Shown: positions 37,142 to 47,800 of the stretch, one piece after another
Position numbering within the stretch: the first letter of the stretch is position 1
Layout: the number at the start of each line of letters is the position of its first letter
NCBI GenBank assembly: GCA_040954595.2
Contig: CM082598.2
Location: forward strand, 6,758,001 to 6,822,000
Direction: 5' to 3'
Length of the DNA stretch: 64,000 nucleotides
Source: Balanoglossus misakiensis
Lineage: Eukaryota; Hemichordata
The notes under the pieces: generated by a model
Database searches by the model: none
What the model was told of the DNA's origin: nothing
The model's input: only the letters and a program-made list of their open reading frames with translations
Position numbers and translations under genes: made by a program

Positions 37142-37846
37142 CGGTTGAGATAGATGCAAGTACCTCGCTTTGACATTATACGGTATAACATGCATATGGG
37201 GATTTCATGTTGATTATAAATCCCTGAGTTAGTACGTGTCCAAAAGCACTGTAATGTGATATTGCTTATGCAATAGTGACACTAAAACTGATTCTTTGCA
37301 TCAGGGCAAATTGTGAAGCATGCTTGATGATGCAAACACTGCATTTTGACATGGGTATTTATTGCATACGCATTGATATTTAAAGTTGACTCTAAATCCC
37401 CATGTTAATACATGGCCAAAAGCACTGTAATTTGACATTGCTAATGCAACGTGACATTGAATGTGATTCTTTGCATCAGGGTAAATGGCGAAACAAGCTT
37501 GATGATGGATCACGGTAGATAGTGATGCAAACACGTCACTTTGACATAGGTATAAAATGCATATGGCGATTTCAAGTTGATTATAAATCCACAGGTTAAT
37601 ATATCGCCAAAAGCACTGTAATTTGACATTGCTAATGGAACGGTGACATTGAATCTGATTCTTTGCATTAGGACAAATGGCGGAGCAAGCTTGATGGTGA
37701 TCATGGTAGATAGTGATGCAAACACTTCGCTTTGACATAGGTATAAAATGCATATGGGGATTTCAAGTTGATTATAAATCCCTGGGTTAATACGTGTCCA
37801 AAAGCACTGTAATTTGACATTGCTAATGCAATAGTGACACTAAAAC
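37142..37846. repeat. Degenerate right edge of the satellite
   Basis: The last four monomers carry more substitutions and small indels than the interior, for example the ATTATACGG insertion near 37,180, CGTGACATT at about 37,450 and ATATCGCC near 37,606. Homology stops inside a monomer at TGACACTAAAAC, where the reverse-transcriptase fragment begins. Confidence 0.85.
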
Positions 37847-38266
37847 ACGAATTTCTGAAATCCCTCTAGCAGACAGATCACCCGAAATACCAGAGAAAAT
37901 AACAAATTAAGTCTTATCATCGTTTAAGCACAAGAAGTTTTCAGACATCCAAAACCTAACATCGGATATACAAAGTTCAAGATTTGAAACAGTTCTTGCT
38001 GCGTTGTCTTTACTAAAAGACATATAAAGTGAAGAGTCATCTGCATAAAAACTATAAAGACAACCATGACTTTGAACTAATTCACCTAATGGAGACGAGT
38101 ACATATTGAAAAGTATGGGACCAAGAACTGATCCCTGTGGTACCCCAGTGTCGAGCGGATAGAAAGGTGATTGGGTGGAATTTACAAGTACACACTGACT
38201 ACGATTGGAAAGGTATGACTTAAACCACATGAGAACAGTATCTGAGAGACCAAAGCGGTCTCTTAA

Positions 38267-38322
38267 GATGGGTCCCTGGGATCTTTTTGCCCGTTGCTAT
38301 GGGCCTTTATAGGACATTACAC
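38267..38322 (+). repeat. Left terminal inverted repeat of the 794 bp element
   Basis: These 56 bp pair with 39,005-39,060 with two mismatches (TTGCCCGTT against TTGCTCGTT, and GACATTACAC against GACACTACAC). Confidence 0.9.
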
Positions 38323-39004
38323 CCCGATTTGGACTAAGCCGTTTTCAGAGTCTAACAAGGGGCTGGTAACTAGTTGAAAATCTGCACGATTGTGAGCGCG
38401 CGCCCCCTGACGCCATTGATATGCAAATTAGTTAGGTCAAATTTCAAAAGCCTAAGGCTTTTTATTCCGTGACCTCAAAAACGAACTTGATATGTATTCA
38501 TTAGTTGCTTGAACCAGGGAAGATCGTGACGGATTTTGTTTTCGAATATTATCGTTGTATCCTACGATTTCAGCATACCCGTACCACACCTGAAAAAGTC
38601 ATCGATTTTGGGTGTTTTGGACGCACTCTTCCACTGGTATCGCTTCTCAGCACGACGAAAACCGAAAAAACGATCCGTCACACTATGCGGAAGTGCGTTC
38701 TCAACAAGCAGGTCAAATTTGGCTGGCCTACGTCGCCTATGAAAAAAGCCTTAGGGATTTTCGTGAACGGTACAAAATCTCTGTGTACAAAACATTGGAT
38801 TTTTAGCGTTCGATCCAGTTACTGTGGTTACAGGACGCGCACGCTATCGCTGACCGCTGCTTTGCCGTATTAGCGTGGCGGCCTATGGCCGGGCGGTAGC
38901 TGCCGTAAACATACTCGGACAGGGGGTGTGCACACAGTCGTGCGTATTTTTAACTAGTTACAAGCCCCTTGTCGGACGTTCATAACGGTTTCGATCAAAA
39001 TTGA

Positions 39005-39060
39005 GTGTAGTGTCCTATAAAGGCCCATAGCAACGAGCAAAAAGATCCCAGGGACCCATC
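39005..39060 (-). repeat. Right terminal inverted repeat of the 794 bp element
   Basis: Read on the minus strand it begins GATGGGTCCCTGGGATC, as the left end does, and directly adjoins the right TTAA. Confidence 0.9.
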
Positions 39061-39160
39061 TTAAGCGATTGAGTAAAATGGAATGGTTCACAGTGTCAAA
39101 TGCTGCGGAAAGATCGAGTAATACCAAGAAAACATCTCTTTTTTCAAGGAATGTCATTCT

Positions 39161-39633
39161 ACGAAATACTGTTACACAACATTTCTATTTAGCGTGGGAA
39201 ATAGTCTCAGGAACAGAATTCTCATAGTTGACAAACTGTGTTATGTATAAGATATCCAAATTGCCTAATTGGCAATTGTTAGCAACCAGTTGTCTTCAAT
39301 ATGGTTTGGGGCACCAACCTCAACATGCTTTAGTCTCACTACATTTAGGTACCCAGGTATGCCAGATGGTTTCAGTGATCTATCCCTGTATATCGATCAA
39401 CTGTTAACAGAGAGTGTTGGTCAATGATAGGAAAGTCCTTTGTTCATTTTCAAAATGAAACAAAAATGTGAACATAACACAATGAGTTATGTATGGGATA
39501 TTGATGTTGCCTAATTTGCATGTCTCCACATTTACTTAAACTCTCACAGGAAGACAAATGTCACAGCAGACGGTAAAATGCTTATGCTACACACAACACT
39601 TTTATTGAGCATGGGAAAGTTCATGAGAACTGT
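39161..39633. other. Spacer between the reverse-transcriptase relic and the minisatellite
   Basis: This is AT-rich sequence with no supported gene. It contains a diverged, unamplified relative of the minisatellite unit and its left flank (39,174-39,246). It also has a second pair of similar stretches, TTATGTATAAGATAT at 39,241 and TTATGTATGGGATAT at about 39,487, each followed by TTGCCTAATT. The spacer therefore looks like old duplicated sequence from which the array arose. Confidence 0.7.
39174..39246 (+). repeat. Diverged single-copy relative of the minisatellite and its flank
   Basis: This stretch aligns colinearly with 39,591-39,662. Its last 31 bases (39,216-39,246, GAATTCTCATAGTTG then ACAAACTGTGTTATGT) match the consensus minisatellite unit at 25 of 31 positions. 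It occurs once and is not tandemly repeated. Confidence 0.75.
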
Positions 39634-39662
39634 GTTCTCGGAGCTCACAAACTGTGTTATGG
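39591..39662 (+). repeat. Array-proximal copy of the flank, leading into the minisatellite
   Basis: It starts ACACAACACTTTTATTGAGC, aligns with 39,174-39,246 with about one indel, and runs straight into the first array unit. It contains AACTGTGTT twice (39,628 and 39,650), 22 bp apart. That spacing equals the length of the short variant units inside the array. Confidence 0.75.
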
Positions 39663-40119
39663 GAATTCTCGGGGCTCACAAACTGTTTTAAGGGAATTCT
39701 CGGGTCTCACAATCTGTGTCATGGGAATTCTCGGGGCTCACAAACTGTGTTATGGGAATTCTTGGGGCTCACAAACTGTGTCATGGGAATTCTCGGGGCT
39801 CGCAAACTGTGTTATGGGAATTCTTGGGGCTCACAAACTGTGTTATGGGAATTCTCGGGGCTCACAAACTGTGTGATGGGAATTCTCGGGGCTCACAAAC
39901 TGTGTTATGGTAATTCTTGGGGCTCACAAACTGTGATATGGGAATTCTCGGGGCTCGCAAACCGTGTTATAGGAATTCTCGGGGCTGACAAACTGTGTTA
40001 TAGGAATTCTCGGGGCTCACAAACTGTGTTATGGGAATTCTCGGGGCTCACAAACTGTGTTATAGGAATTCTCGGGGCTCGCAAACTGTGTTATAGGAAT
40101 TCTTGGGGCTCACAAACTG

Positions 40120-40740
40120 TGTTATGGGAATTCTCGGGGCTCGCAAACTGTGTTATGGGAATTCTTGGGGCTCACAAACTGTGTTATAGGAATTCTTGGG
40201 GGTCACAGACTGTGTTATGGGAATTCTCGGGGCTCACAAACTGTGTTATGGGAATTCTCGGGGCTCACAATCTGTGTTATGGGAATTCTCGGGGCTCACA
40301 ATCTGTGTTATGGGAATTCTCGGGGCTCACAAACTGTGTTATGGGAATTCTCGGGGCTCACAAGCTGTGTTATGGGAATTCTCGGGGCTCACAATCTGTG
40401 TCATGGGAATTCTCGGGACTCGCAAACTGTGTTATGGGAATTCTCGGGGCTCGCAAACTGTGTTATGGGAATTCTTGGGGCTCACAAACTGTGTTATAGG
40501 AATTCTTGGGGGTCACAGACTGTGTTATGGGAATTCTCGGGGCTCACAAACTGTGTCATGGGAATTCTCGGGGCTCACAAACTGTGTTATGGGAATTCTC
40601 GGGGCTCACAATCTGTGTTATGGGAATTCTCGGGGCTCACAATCTGTGTTATGGGAATTCTCGGGGCTCACAAACTGTGTTATGGGAATTCTCGGGGCTC
40701 ACAAGCTGTGTTATGGGAATTCTCGGGGCTCACAATCTGT
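40120..40740. repeat. Minisatellite: 310 bp tandem duplication
   Basis: The rare unit reading CTTGGGGGTCACAGACTG occurs at about 40,195 and again 310 bp later, followed by the same order of variant units. The offset is exactly ten 31 bp units. Confidence 0.8.
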
Positions 40741-42179
40741 GTCATGGGAATTCTCGGGACTCGCAAACTGTGTTATGGGAATTCTCGGGGCTCGCAAACT
40801 GTGTTATGGGAATTCTTGGGGCTCACAAACTGTGTTATGGGAATTCTCGGGGCTCACAAACTGTGTTATGGGAATTCTCGGGGCTCACAATCTGTGTCAT
40901 GGGAATTCTCGGGGCTCACAAACTGTGTTATGGGAATTCTCGGGGCTCACAAACTGTGTGATGGGAATTCTTGGGGCTCACAAACTGTGTTATGGGAATT
41001 GTCGGGGCTCACAAACTGTGTTATGGGAATTCTCGGGGCTCACAAACTGTGTTATGGGAATTCTCGGGGCTCACAAACTGTGTCATGGGAATTCTCGGGT
41101 CTCGCTAACTGTGTCATGGGAATTCTCGGGTCTCGCTAACTGTGTCATGGGAATTCTCGGGTCTCGCTAACTGTGTTATGGGAATTCTCGGGGCTCGCTA
41201 ACTGTGTTATGGGAATTCTTGGGGCTCACAAACTGTGTTATGGGAATTCTCGGGGCTCGTTAACTGTGTCATGGGAATTCTCGGGGCTCACAAACTGTGT
41301 GATGGGAATTCTCGGGGCTCACAAACTGTGTTATGGGAATTCTCGGGGCTCACAAACTGTGTTATAGGAATTCTCGGGGCTCACAAACTGTGTTCTCGGG
41401 GCTCACAAACTGTGTTATGGGAATTCTCGGGGCTCACAAACTGTGTTATGGGAATTCTCGGGGCTCACAAACTGTGTTATGGGAATTCTCGGGGCTCACA
41501 ATCTGTGTTATGGGAATTCTCGGGGCTCACAATCTGTGTTATGGGAATTCTCGGGGCTCACAAACTGTGTTATGGGAATTCTCGGGGCTCGCTAACTGTG
41601 TTATGGGAATTCTTGGGGCTCACAAACTGTGTTATGGGAATTCTCGGGGCTCACAAACTGTGTTATGGGAATTCTCGGGGCTCACAAACTGTGTTATGGG
41701 AATTCTCGGGGCTCACAAACTGTGTTATGGTAATTCTTGGGGCTCACAAACTGTGATATGGGAATTCTCGGGGCTCGCAAACCGTGTTATAGGAATTCTC
41801 GGGGCTCACAAACTGTGTTATAGGAATTCTCGGGGCTCACAAACTGTGTTATGGGAATTCTCGGGGCTCACAAACTGTGATAAGGGAATTCTCGGGGCTC
41901 ACAAACCGTGTTATAGGAATTCTCGGGGCTCACAAACTGTGTTATAGGAATTCTCGGGGCTCACAAACTGTGTTATGGGAATTCTCGGGGCTCACAAACT
42001 GTGTTATAGGAATTCTTGGGGCTCACAAACTGTGTTATGGGAATTCTCGGGGCTCACAAACTGTGTGATGGGAATTCTCGGGGCTCACAAACTATGTTAT
42101 GGTAATTCTTGGGGCTCACAAACTGTGATATGGGAATTCTCGGGGCTCGCAAACCGTGTTATAGGAATTCTCGGGGCTC

Positions 42180-43960
42180 ACAAACTGTGTTATAGGAATT
42201 CTCGGAGCTCACAAACTGTGTTATGGGAATTCTCGGGGCTCACAAACTGTGTTATAGGAATTCTCGGGGCTCGCAAACTGTGTTATAGGAATTCTTGGGG
42301 CTCACAAACTGTGTTATGGGAATTCTCGGGGCTCGCAAACTGTGTTATGGGAATTCTTGGGGCTCACAAACTGTGTTATAGGAATTCTTGGGGGTCACAG
42401 ATTGTGTTATGGGAATTCTTGGGGCTCACAAACTGTGTTATGGGAATTCTCGGGGCTCACAAACTGTGTTATGGGAAATCTCGGGGCTCACAATCTGTGT
42501 TATGGGAATTCTCGGGGCTCACAATCTGTGTTATGGGAATTCTCGGGGCTCACAAACTGTGTTATGGGAATTCTCGGGGCTCACAAGCTGTGTTATGGGA
42601 ATTCTCGGGGCTCACAATCTGTGTCATGGGAATTCTCGGGACTCGCAAACTGTGTTATGGGAATTCTCGGGGCTCGCAAACTGTGTTATGGGAATTCTTG
42701 GGGCTCACAAACTGTGTTATAGGAATTCTTGGGGGTCACAGACTGTGTTATGGTAATTCTTGGGGCTCACAAACTATGTTATGGGAATTCTCGGGGCTCA
42801 CAAACTGTGTCATGGGAATTCTCGGGTCTCGCTAACTGTGTGATGGGAATTCTCGGGCTCGCTAACTGTGTTATGGGAATTCTTGGGGCTCACAAACTGT
42901 GTTATGGGAATTCTTGGGGCTCGCTAACTGTGTTATGGGAATTCTTGGGGCTCACAAACTGTGTTATGGGAATTCTTGGGGCTCACAAACTGTGTTATGG
43001 GAATTCTCGGGGCTCACAATCTGTGTTATGGGAATTCTCGGGGCTCACAAACTGTGTTATGGGAATTCTCGGGGCTCGCTAACTGTGTTATGGGAATTCT
43101 CGGGGCTCGCTAACTGTGTTATGGGAATTCTTGGGGCTCACAAACTGTGTTATGGGAATTCTTGGGGCTCACAAACTGTGTTATGGGAATTCTTGGGGCT
43201 CGCTAACTGTGTTATGGGAATTCTTGGGGCTCACAAACTGTGTTATGGGAATTCTTGGGGCTCACAAACTGTGTTATGGGAATTCTCGGGGCTCACAATC
43301 TGTGTTATGGGAATTCTCGGGGCTCACAAACTGTGTTATGGGAATTCTCGGGGCTCACAAACTGTGTTATGGGAATTCTCGGGGCTCACAATCTGTGTTA
43401 TGGGAATTCTCGGGGCTCACAATCTGTGTTATAGGAATTCTCGGAGCTCACAAACTGTGTTATGGGAATTCTCGGGGCTCACAAACTGTGTTATAGGAAT
43501 TCTCGGGGCTCGCAAACTGTGTTATAGGAATTCTTGGGGCTCACAAACTGTGTTATGGGAATTCTCGGGGCTCGCAAACTGTGTTATGGGAATTCTTGGG
43601 GCTCACAAACTGTGTTATAGGAATTCTTGGGGGTCACAGATTGTGTTATGGGAATTCTTGGGGCTCACAAACTGTGTTATGGGAATTCTCGGGGCTCACA
43701 AACTGTGTTATGGGAAATCTCGGGGCTCACAATCTGTGTTATGGGAATTCTCGGGGCTCACAATCTGTGTTATGGGAATTCTCGGGGCTCACAAACTGTG
43801 TTATGGGAATTCTCGGGGCTCACAAGCTGTGTTATGGGAATTCTCGGGGCTCACAATCTGTGTCATGGGAATTCTCGGGACTCGCAAACTGTGTTATGGG
43901 AATTCTCGGGGCTCGCAAACTGTGTTATGGGAATTCTTGGGGCTCACAAACTGTGTTATG
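42180..43960. repeat. Minisatellite: 1,239 bp offset duplication
   Basis: Variant-unit order from about 42,180 recurs from about 43,420, starting with CTCGGAGCTCACAAAC and continuing through the rare GGGGGTCACAGATTG unit at about 42,390 and 43,629. The offset equals forty units minus one base, and exactly one unit in the interval (42,853) lacks a G. Further partial copies continue to about 44,520. Confidence 0.82.
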
Positions 43961-44839
43961 GGAAATCTCGGGGCTCACAATCTGTGTTATGGGAATTCTC
44001 GGGGCTCACAATCTGTGTTATGGGAATTCTCGGGGCTCACAAACTGTGTTATGGGAATTCTCGGGGCTCACAAGCTGTGTTATGGGAATTCTCGGGGCTC
44101 ACAATCTGTGTCATGGGAATTCTCGGGACTCGCAAACTGTGTTATGGGAATTCTCGGGGCTCGCAAACTGTGTTATGGGAATTCTTGGGGCTCACAAACT
44201 GTGTTATAGGAATTCTTGGGGGTCACAGACTGTGTTATGGTAATTCTTGGGGCTCACAAACTGTGTTATGGGAATTCTCGGGGCTCACAATCTGTGTTAT
44301 GGGAATTCTCGGGGCTCACAAACTGTGTTATGGGAATTCTCGGGGCTCACAAGCTGTGTTATGGGAATTCTCGGGGCTCACAATCTGTGTCATGGGAATT
44401 CTCGGGACTCGCAAACTGTGTTATGGGAATTCTCGGGGCTCGCAAACTGTGTTATGGGAATTCTTGGGGCTCACAAACTGTGTTATAGGAATTCTTGGGG
44501 GTCACAGACTGTGTTATGGTAATTCTTGGGGCTCACAAACTGTGTTATGGGAATTCTCGGGGCTCACAAACTGTGTTATGTTAATTCTTGGGGCTCACAA
44601 ACTGTGTTATGGGAATTCTCGGGGCTCACAAACTGTGTTATGGGAATTCTCGGGGCTCACAAACTGTGTTATGGGAATTCTCGGGGCTCACAAACTGTGT
44701 TATGGGAATTCTCGGGGCTCACAAACTGTGTTATAGGAATTCTCGGGGCTCACAAACTGTGTCATGGGAATTCTCGGGGCTCGCTAACTGTGTTATGGGA
44801 ATTCTCGGGGCTCACAATCTGTGTTATGGGAATTCTCGG

Positions 44840-47800
44840 GGCTCACAAACTGTGTTATGGGAATTCTCGGGGCTCACAAGCTGTGTTATGGGAAATCTCG
44901 GGGCTCACAATCTGTGTCATGGGAATTCTCGGGACTCGCAATCTGTGTCATGGGAATTCTCGGGACTCGCAAACTGTGTTATGGGAATTCTCGGGGCTCG
45001 CAAACTGTGTAATGGGAATTCTCGGGGCTCACAAACTGTGTTATGGGAATTCTTGAGGCTCACAAACTGTGTTATGGGAATTCTTGGGGCTCACAAACTG
45101 TGTTATGGGAATTCTCGGGGCTCACAATCTGTGTCATGGGAATTCTCGGGGCTCATAAACTGTGTTATGGGAATTCTCGGGGCTCACAAACTGTGTGATG
45201 GGAATTCTTGGGGCTCACAAACTGTGTTATGGGAATTCTCGGGGCTCACAAACTGTGTCATGGGAATTCTCGGGTCTCGCTAACTGTGTGATGGGAATTC
45301 TCGGGGCTCGCTAACTGTGTTATGGGAATTCTTGGGGCTCACAAACTGTGTTATGGGAATTCTTGGGGCTCACAAACTGTGTTATGGGAATTCTCGGGGC
45401 TCACAAACTGTGTGATGGGAATTCTTGGGACTCACAAACTGTGTTATGGGAATTCTCGGGGCTCACAAACTGTGTCATGGGAATTCTCGGGTCTCGCTAA
45501 CTGTGTGATGGGAATTCTCGGGGCTCGCTAACTGTGTTATGGGAATTCTTGGGGCTCACAAACTGTGTTATGGGAATTCTTGGGGCTCACAAACTGTGTT
45601 ATGGGAATTCTCGGGGCTCACAATCTGTGTTATGGGAATTCTCGGGGCTCACAAACTGTGTTATGGGAATTCTCGGGGCTCGCTAACTGTGTTATGGGAA
45701 TTCTTGGGGCTCACAAACTGTGTTATGGGAATTCTCGGGGCTCACGAACTGTGTTATGGGAATTCTCGGGGCTCACAAACTGTGTTATGGGAATTCTCGG
45801 GGCTCACAATCTGTGTTATGGGAATTCTTGGGGCTCACAAACTGTGTTATGGGAATTCTCGGGGCTCACAATCTGTGTTATGGGAATTCTCGGGGCTCAC
45901 AAACTGTGTTATGGGAATTCTCGGGGCTCACAATCTGTGTTATGGGAATTCTCGGGGCTCACAATCTGTGTTATGGGAATTCTCGGGGCTCACAAACTGT
46001 GTTATGGGAATTCTCGGGGCTCGCTAACTATGTTATGGGAATTCTTGGGGCTCACAAACTGTGTTATGGGAATTCTCGGGGCTCACAAACTGTGTTATGG
46101 GAATTCTCGGGGCTCACAAACTGTGTTATGGGAATTCTCGGGGCTCACAAACTGTGTGATGGGAATTCTTGGGGCTCACAAACTGTGTTATGGGAATTCT
46201 CGGGGCTCACAAACTGTGTCATGGGAATTCTTGGGTCTCGCTAACTGTGTGATGGGAATTCTTGGGGCTCACAAACTGTGTTATGGGAATTCTCGGGGCT
46301 CACAATCTGTGTTATGGGAATTCTCGGGGCTCACAAACTGTGTTATGGGAATTCTCGGGGCTCACAAACTGTGTGATGGGAATTCTTGGGGCTCACAAAC
46401 TGTGTTATGGGAATTCTCGGGGCTCGCTAACTGTGTTATGGGAATTCTTGGGGCTCACAAACTGTGTTATGGGAATTCTCGGGGCTCACAAACTGTGTTA
46501 TGGGAATTCTCGGGGCTCACAAACTGTGTGATGGGAATTCTCGGGTCTCGCTAACTGTGTTATGGGAATTCTCGGGGCTCGCTAACTGTGTTATGGGAAT
46601 TCTTGGGGCTCACAAACTGTGTTATGGGAATTCTCGGGGCTCACAAACTGTGTTATGGGAATTCTCGGGGCTCACAAACTGTGTGATGGGAATTCTTGGG
46701 GCTCACAAACTGTGTTATGGGAATTCTCGGGGCTCACAATCTGTGTTATGGGAATTCTTGGGGCTCACAATCTGTGTTATGGGAATTCTCGGGGCTCACA
46801 AACTGTGTTATGGGAATTCTCGGGGCTCGCTAACTGTGTTATGGGAATTCTCGGGGCACACAAACTGTGTTATGGGAATTCTTGGGGCTCACAAACTGTG
46901 TTATGGGAATTCTCGGGGCTCACAAACTGTGTGATGGGAATTCTTGGGGCTCACAAACTATGTTATGGGAATTCTCGGGGCTCACAAACTGTGTCATGGG
47001 AATTCTCGGGTCTCGCTAACTGTGTGATGGGAATTCTCGGGCTCGCTAACTGTGTTATGGGAATTCTTGGGGCTCACAAACTGTGTTATGGGAATTCTTG
47101 GGGCTCGCTAACTGTGTTATGGGAATTCTTGGGGCTCACAAACTGTGTTATGGGAATTCTTGGGGCTCACAAACTGTGTTATGGGAATTCTCGGGGCTCA
47201 CAATCTGTGTTATGGGAATTCTCGGGGCTCACAAACTGTGTTATGGGAATTCTCGGGGCTCGCTAACTGTGTTATGGGAATTCTCGGGGCTCGCTAACTG
47301 TGTTATGGGAATTCTTGGGGCTCACAAACTGTGTTATGGGAATTCTTGGGGCTCACAAACTGTGTTATGGGAATTCTTGGGGCTCGCTAACTGTGTTATG
47401 GGAATTCTTGGGGCTCACAAACTGTGTTATGGGAATTCTTGGGGCTCACAAACTGTGTTATGGGAATTCTCGGGGCTCACAAACTGTGTTATGGGAATTC
47501 TCGGGGCTCACAAACTGTGTTATGGGAATTCTCGGGGCTCACAAACTGTGTTATGGTAATTCTTGGGGCTCACAAACTGTGATATGGGAATTCTCGGGGC
47601 TCGCAAACCGTGTTATAGGAATTCTCGGGGCTCACAAACTGTGTTATAGGAATTCTCGGGGCTCACAAACTGTGTTATGGGAATTCTCGGGGCTCACAAA
47701 CTGTGATAAGGGAATTCTCGGGGCTCACAAACCGTGTTATAGGAATTCTCGGGGCTCACAAACTGTGTTATAGGAATTCTCGGGGCTCACAAACTGTGTT

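Larger units (their letters stand above)
7216..37846. repeat. Main satellite array (about 30.6 kb)
   Basis: Uninterrupted tandem monomers in one orientation have lengths of about 124, 176 or 191 bp. Common parts of a monomer are GGGGATTTCAAGTTGATTAT, GTTAATACGTG, GCACTGTAATTTGACATTGC, GATTCTTTGCATCAGGG and CTTTGACATAGG. Size classes differ by the presence of a CACGGTAGAGAGTG stretch or by a deletion of roughly 66 bp that creates the CGTCAGAGTCAATTCC short form. Monomers are arranged in higher-order repeats, listed separately. No gene is supported: open frames of 60-150 codons on the minus strand repeat with the monomers and change frame at every indel. Confidence 0.97.
38267..39060. mobile_element. 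TTAA-flanked inverted-repeat element (794 bp, MITE-like)
   Basis: The element is flanked by TTAA at 38,263-38,266 and 39,061-39,064. Its ends are 56 bp inverted repeats with two mismatches, beginning GATGGGTCCCTGGGATC. Weaker pairing continues to about 145 bp (for example GGGGCTGGTAACTAGTT against GGGGCTTGTAACTAGTT). The interior has one 122-codon plus-strand frame (38,505-38,873) with no recognisable domain, so no transposase is supported. The TTAA target points to piggyBac- or Kolobok-type mobilisation. Its ends differ from those of the element at 5,917-7,215, so this is a separate family. Confidence 0.9.
37849..39160 (-). pseudogene. Reverse-transcriptase fragment of a second LINE, split by an insertion
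   Basis: About 500 bp of reverse-transcriptase coding sequence lie on the minus strand, in two pieces: about 39,065-39,160 and 37,849-38,262. Motif A (LLDLSAAFDTVNH) is in the first piece. The second piece has WFKSYLSNRSQ, motif B (GVPQGSVLGPILF) and motif C YADD at 38,036-38,047. It is truncated at both ends and carries a stop at 37,907-37,909 where family members usually have a sense codon after DDKT; the frame continues afterwards with FVIFSG. The sequence is CR1/Jockey-like and clearly different from the intact LINE at 933-5,583. Removing the inserted element with one TTAA joins the two pieces in frame (LLNRL followed by RDRFGLSD). It is a dead relic. Confidence 0.88.

Noticed and set aside
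7216-37753. Many minus-strand open frames of 60-150 codons in the satellite
   Set aside because: They repeat with the monomers, overlap in different frames, shift at each indel and show no protein-family features. They are by-products of a stop-poor repeat.
38808-38820. GTTCGATCC resembling a tRNA B box, which could suggest a SINE
   Set aside because: No convincing A box lies at the right distance, and the surrounding sequence is explained by the inverted-repeat element.
38505-38873. 122-codon plus-strand frame in the 794 bp element
   Set aside because: Two other plus-strand frames overlap it, no domain is recognisable, and it is far too short for a TTAA-type transposase.
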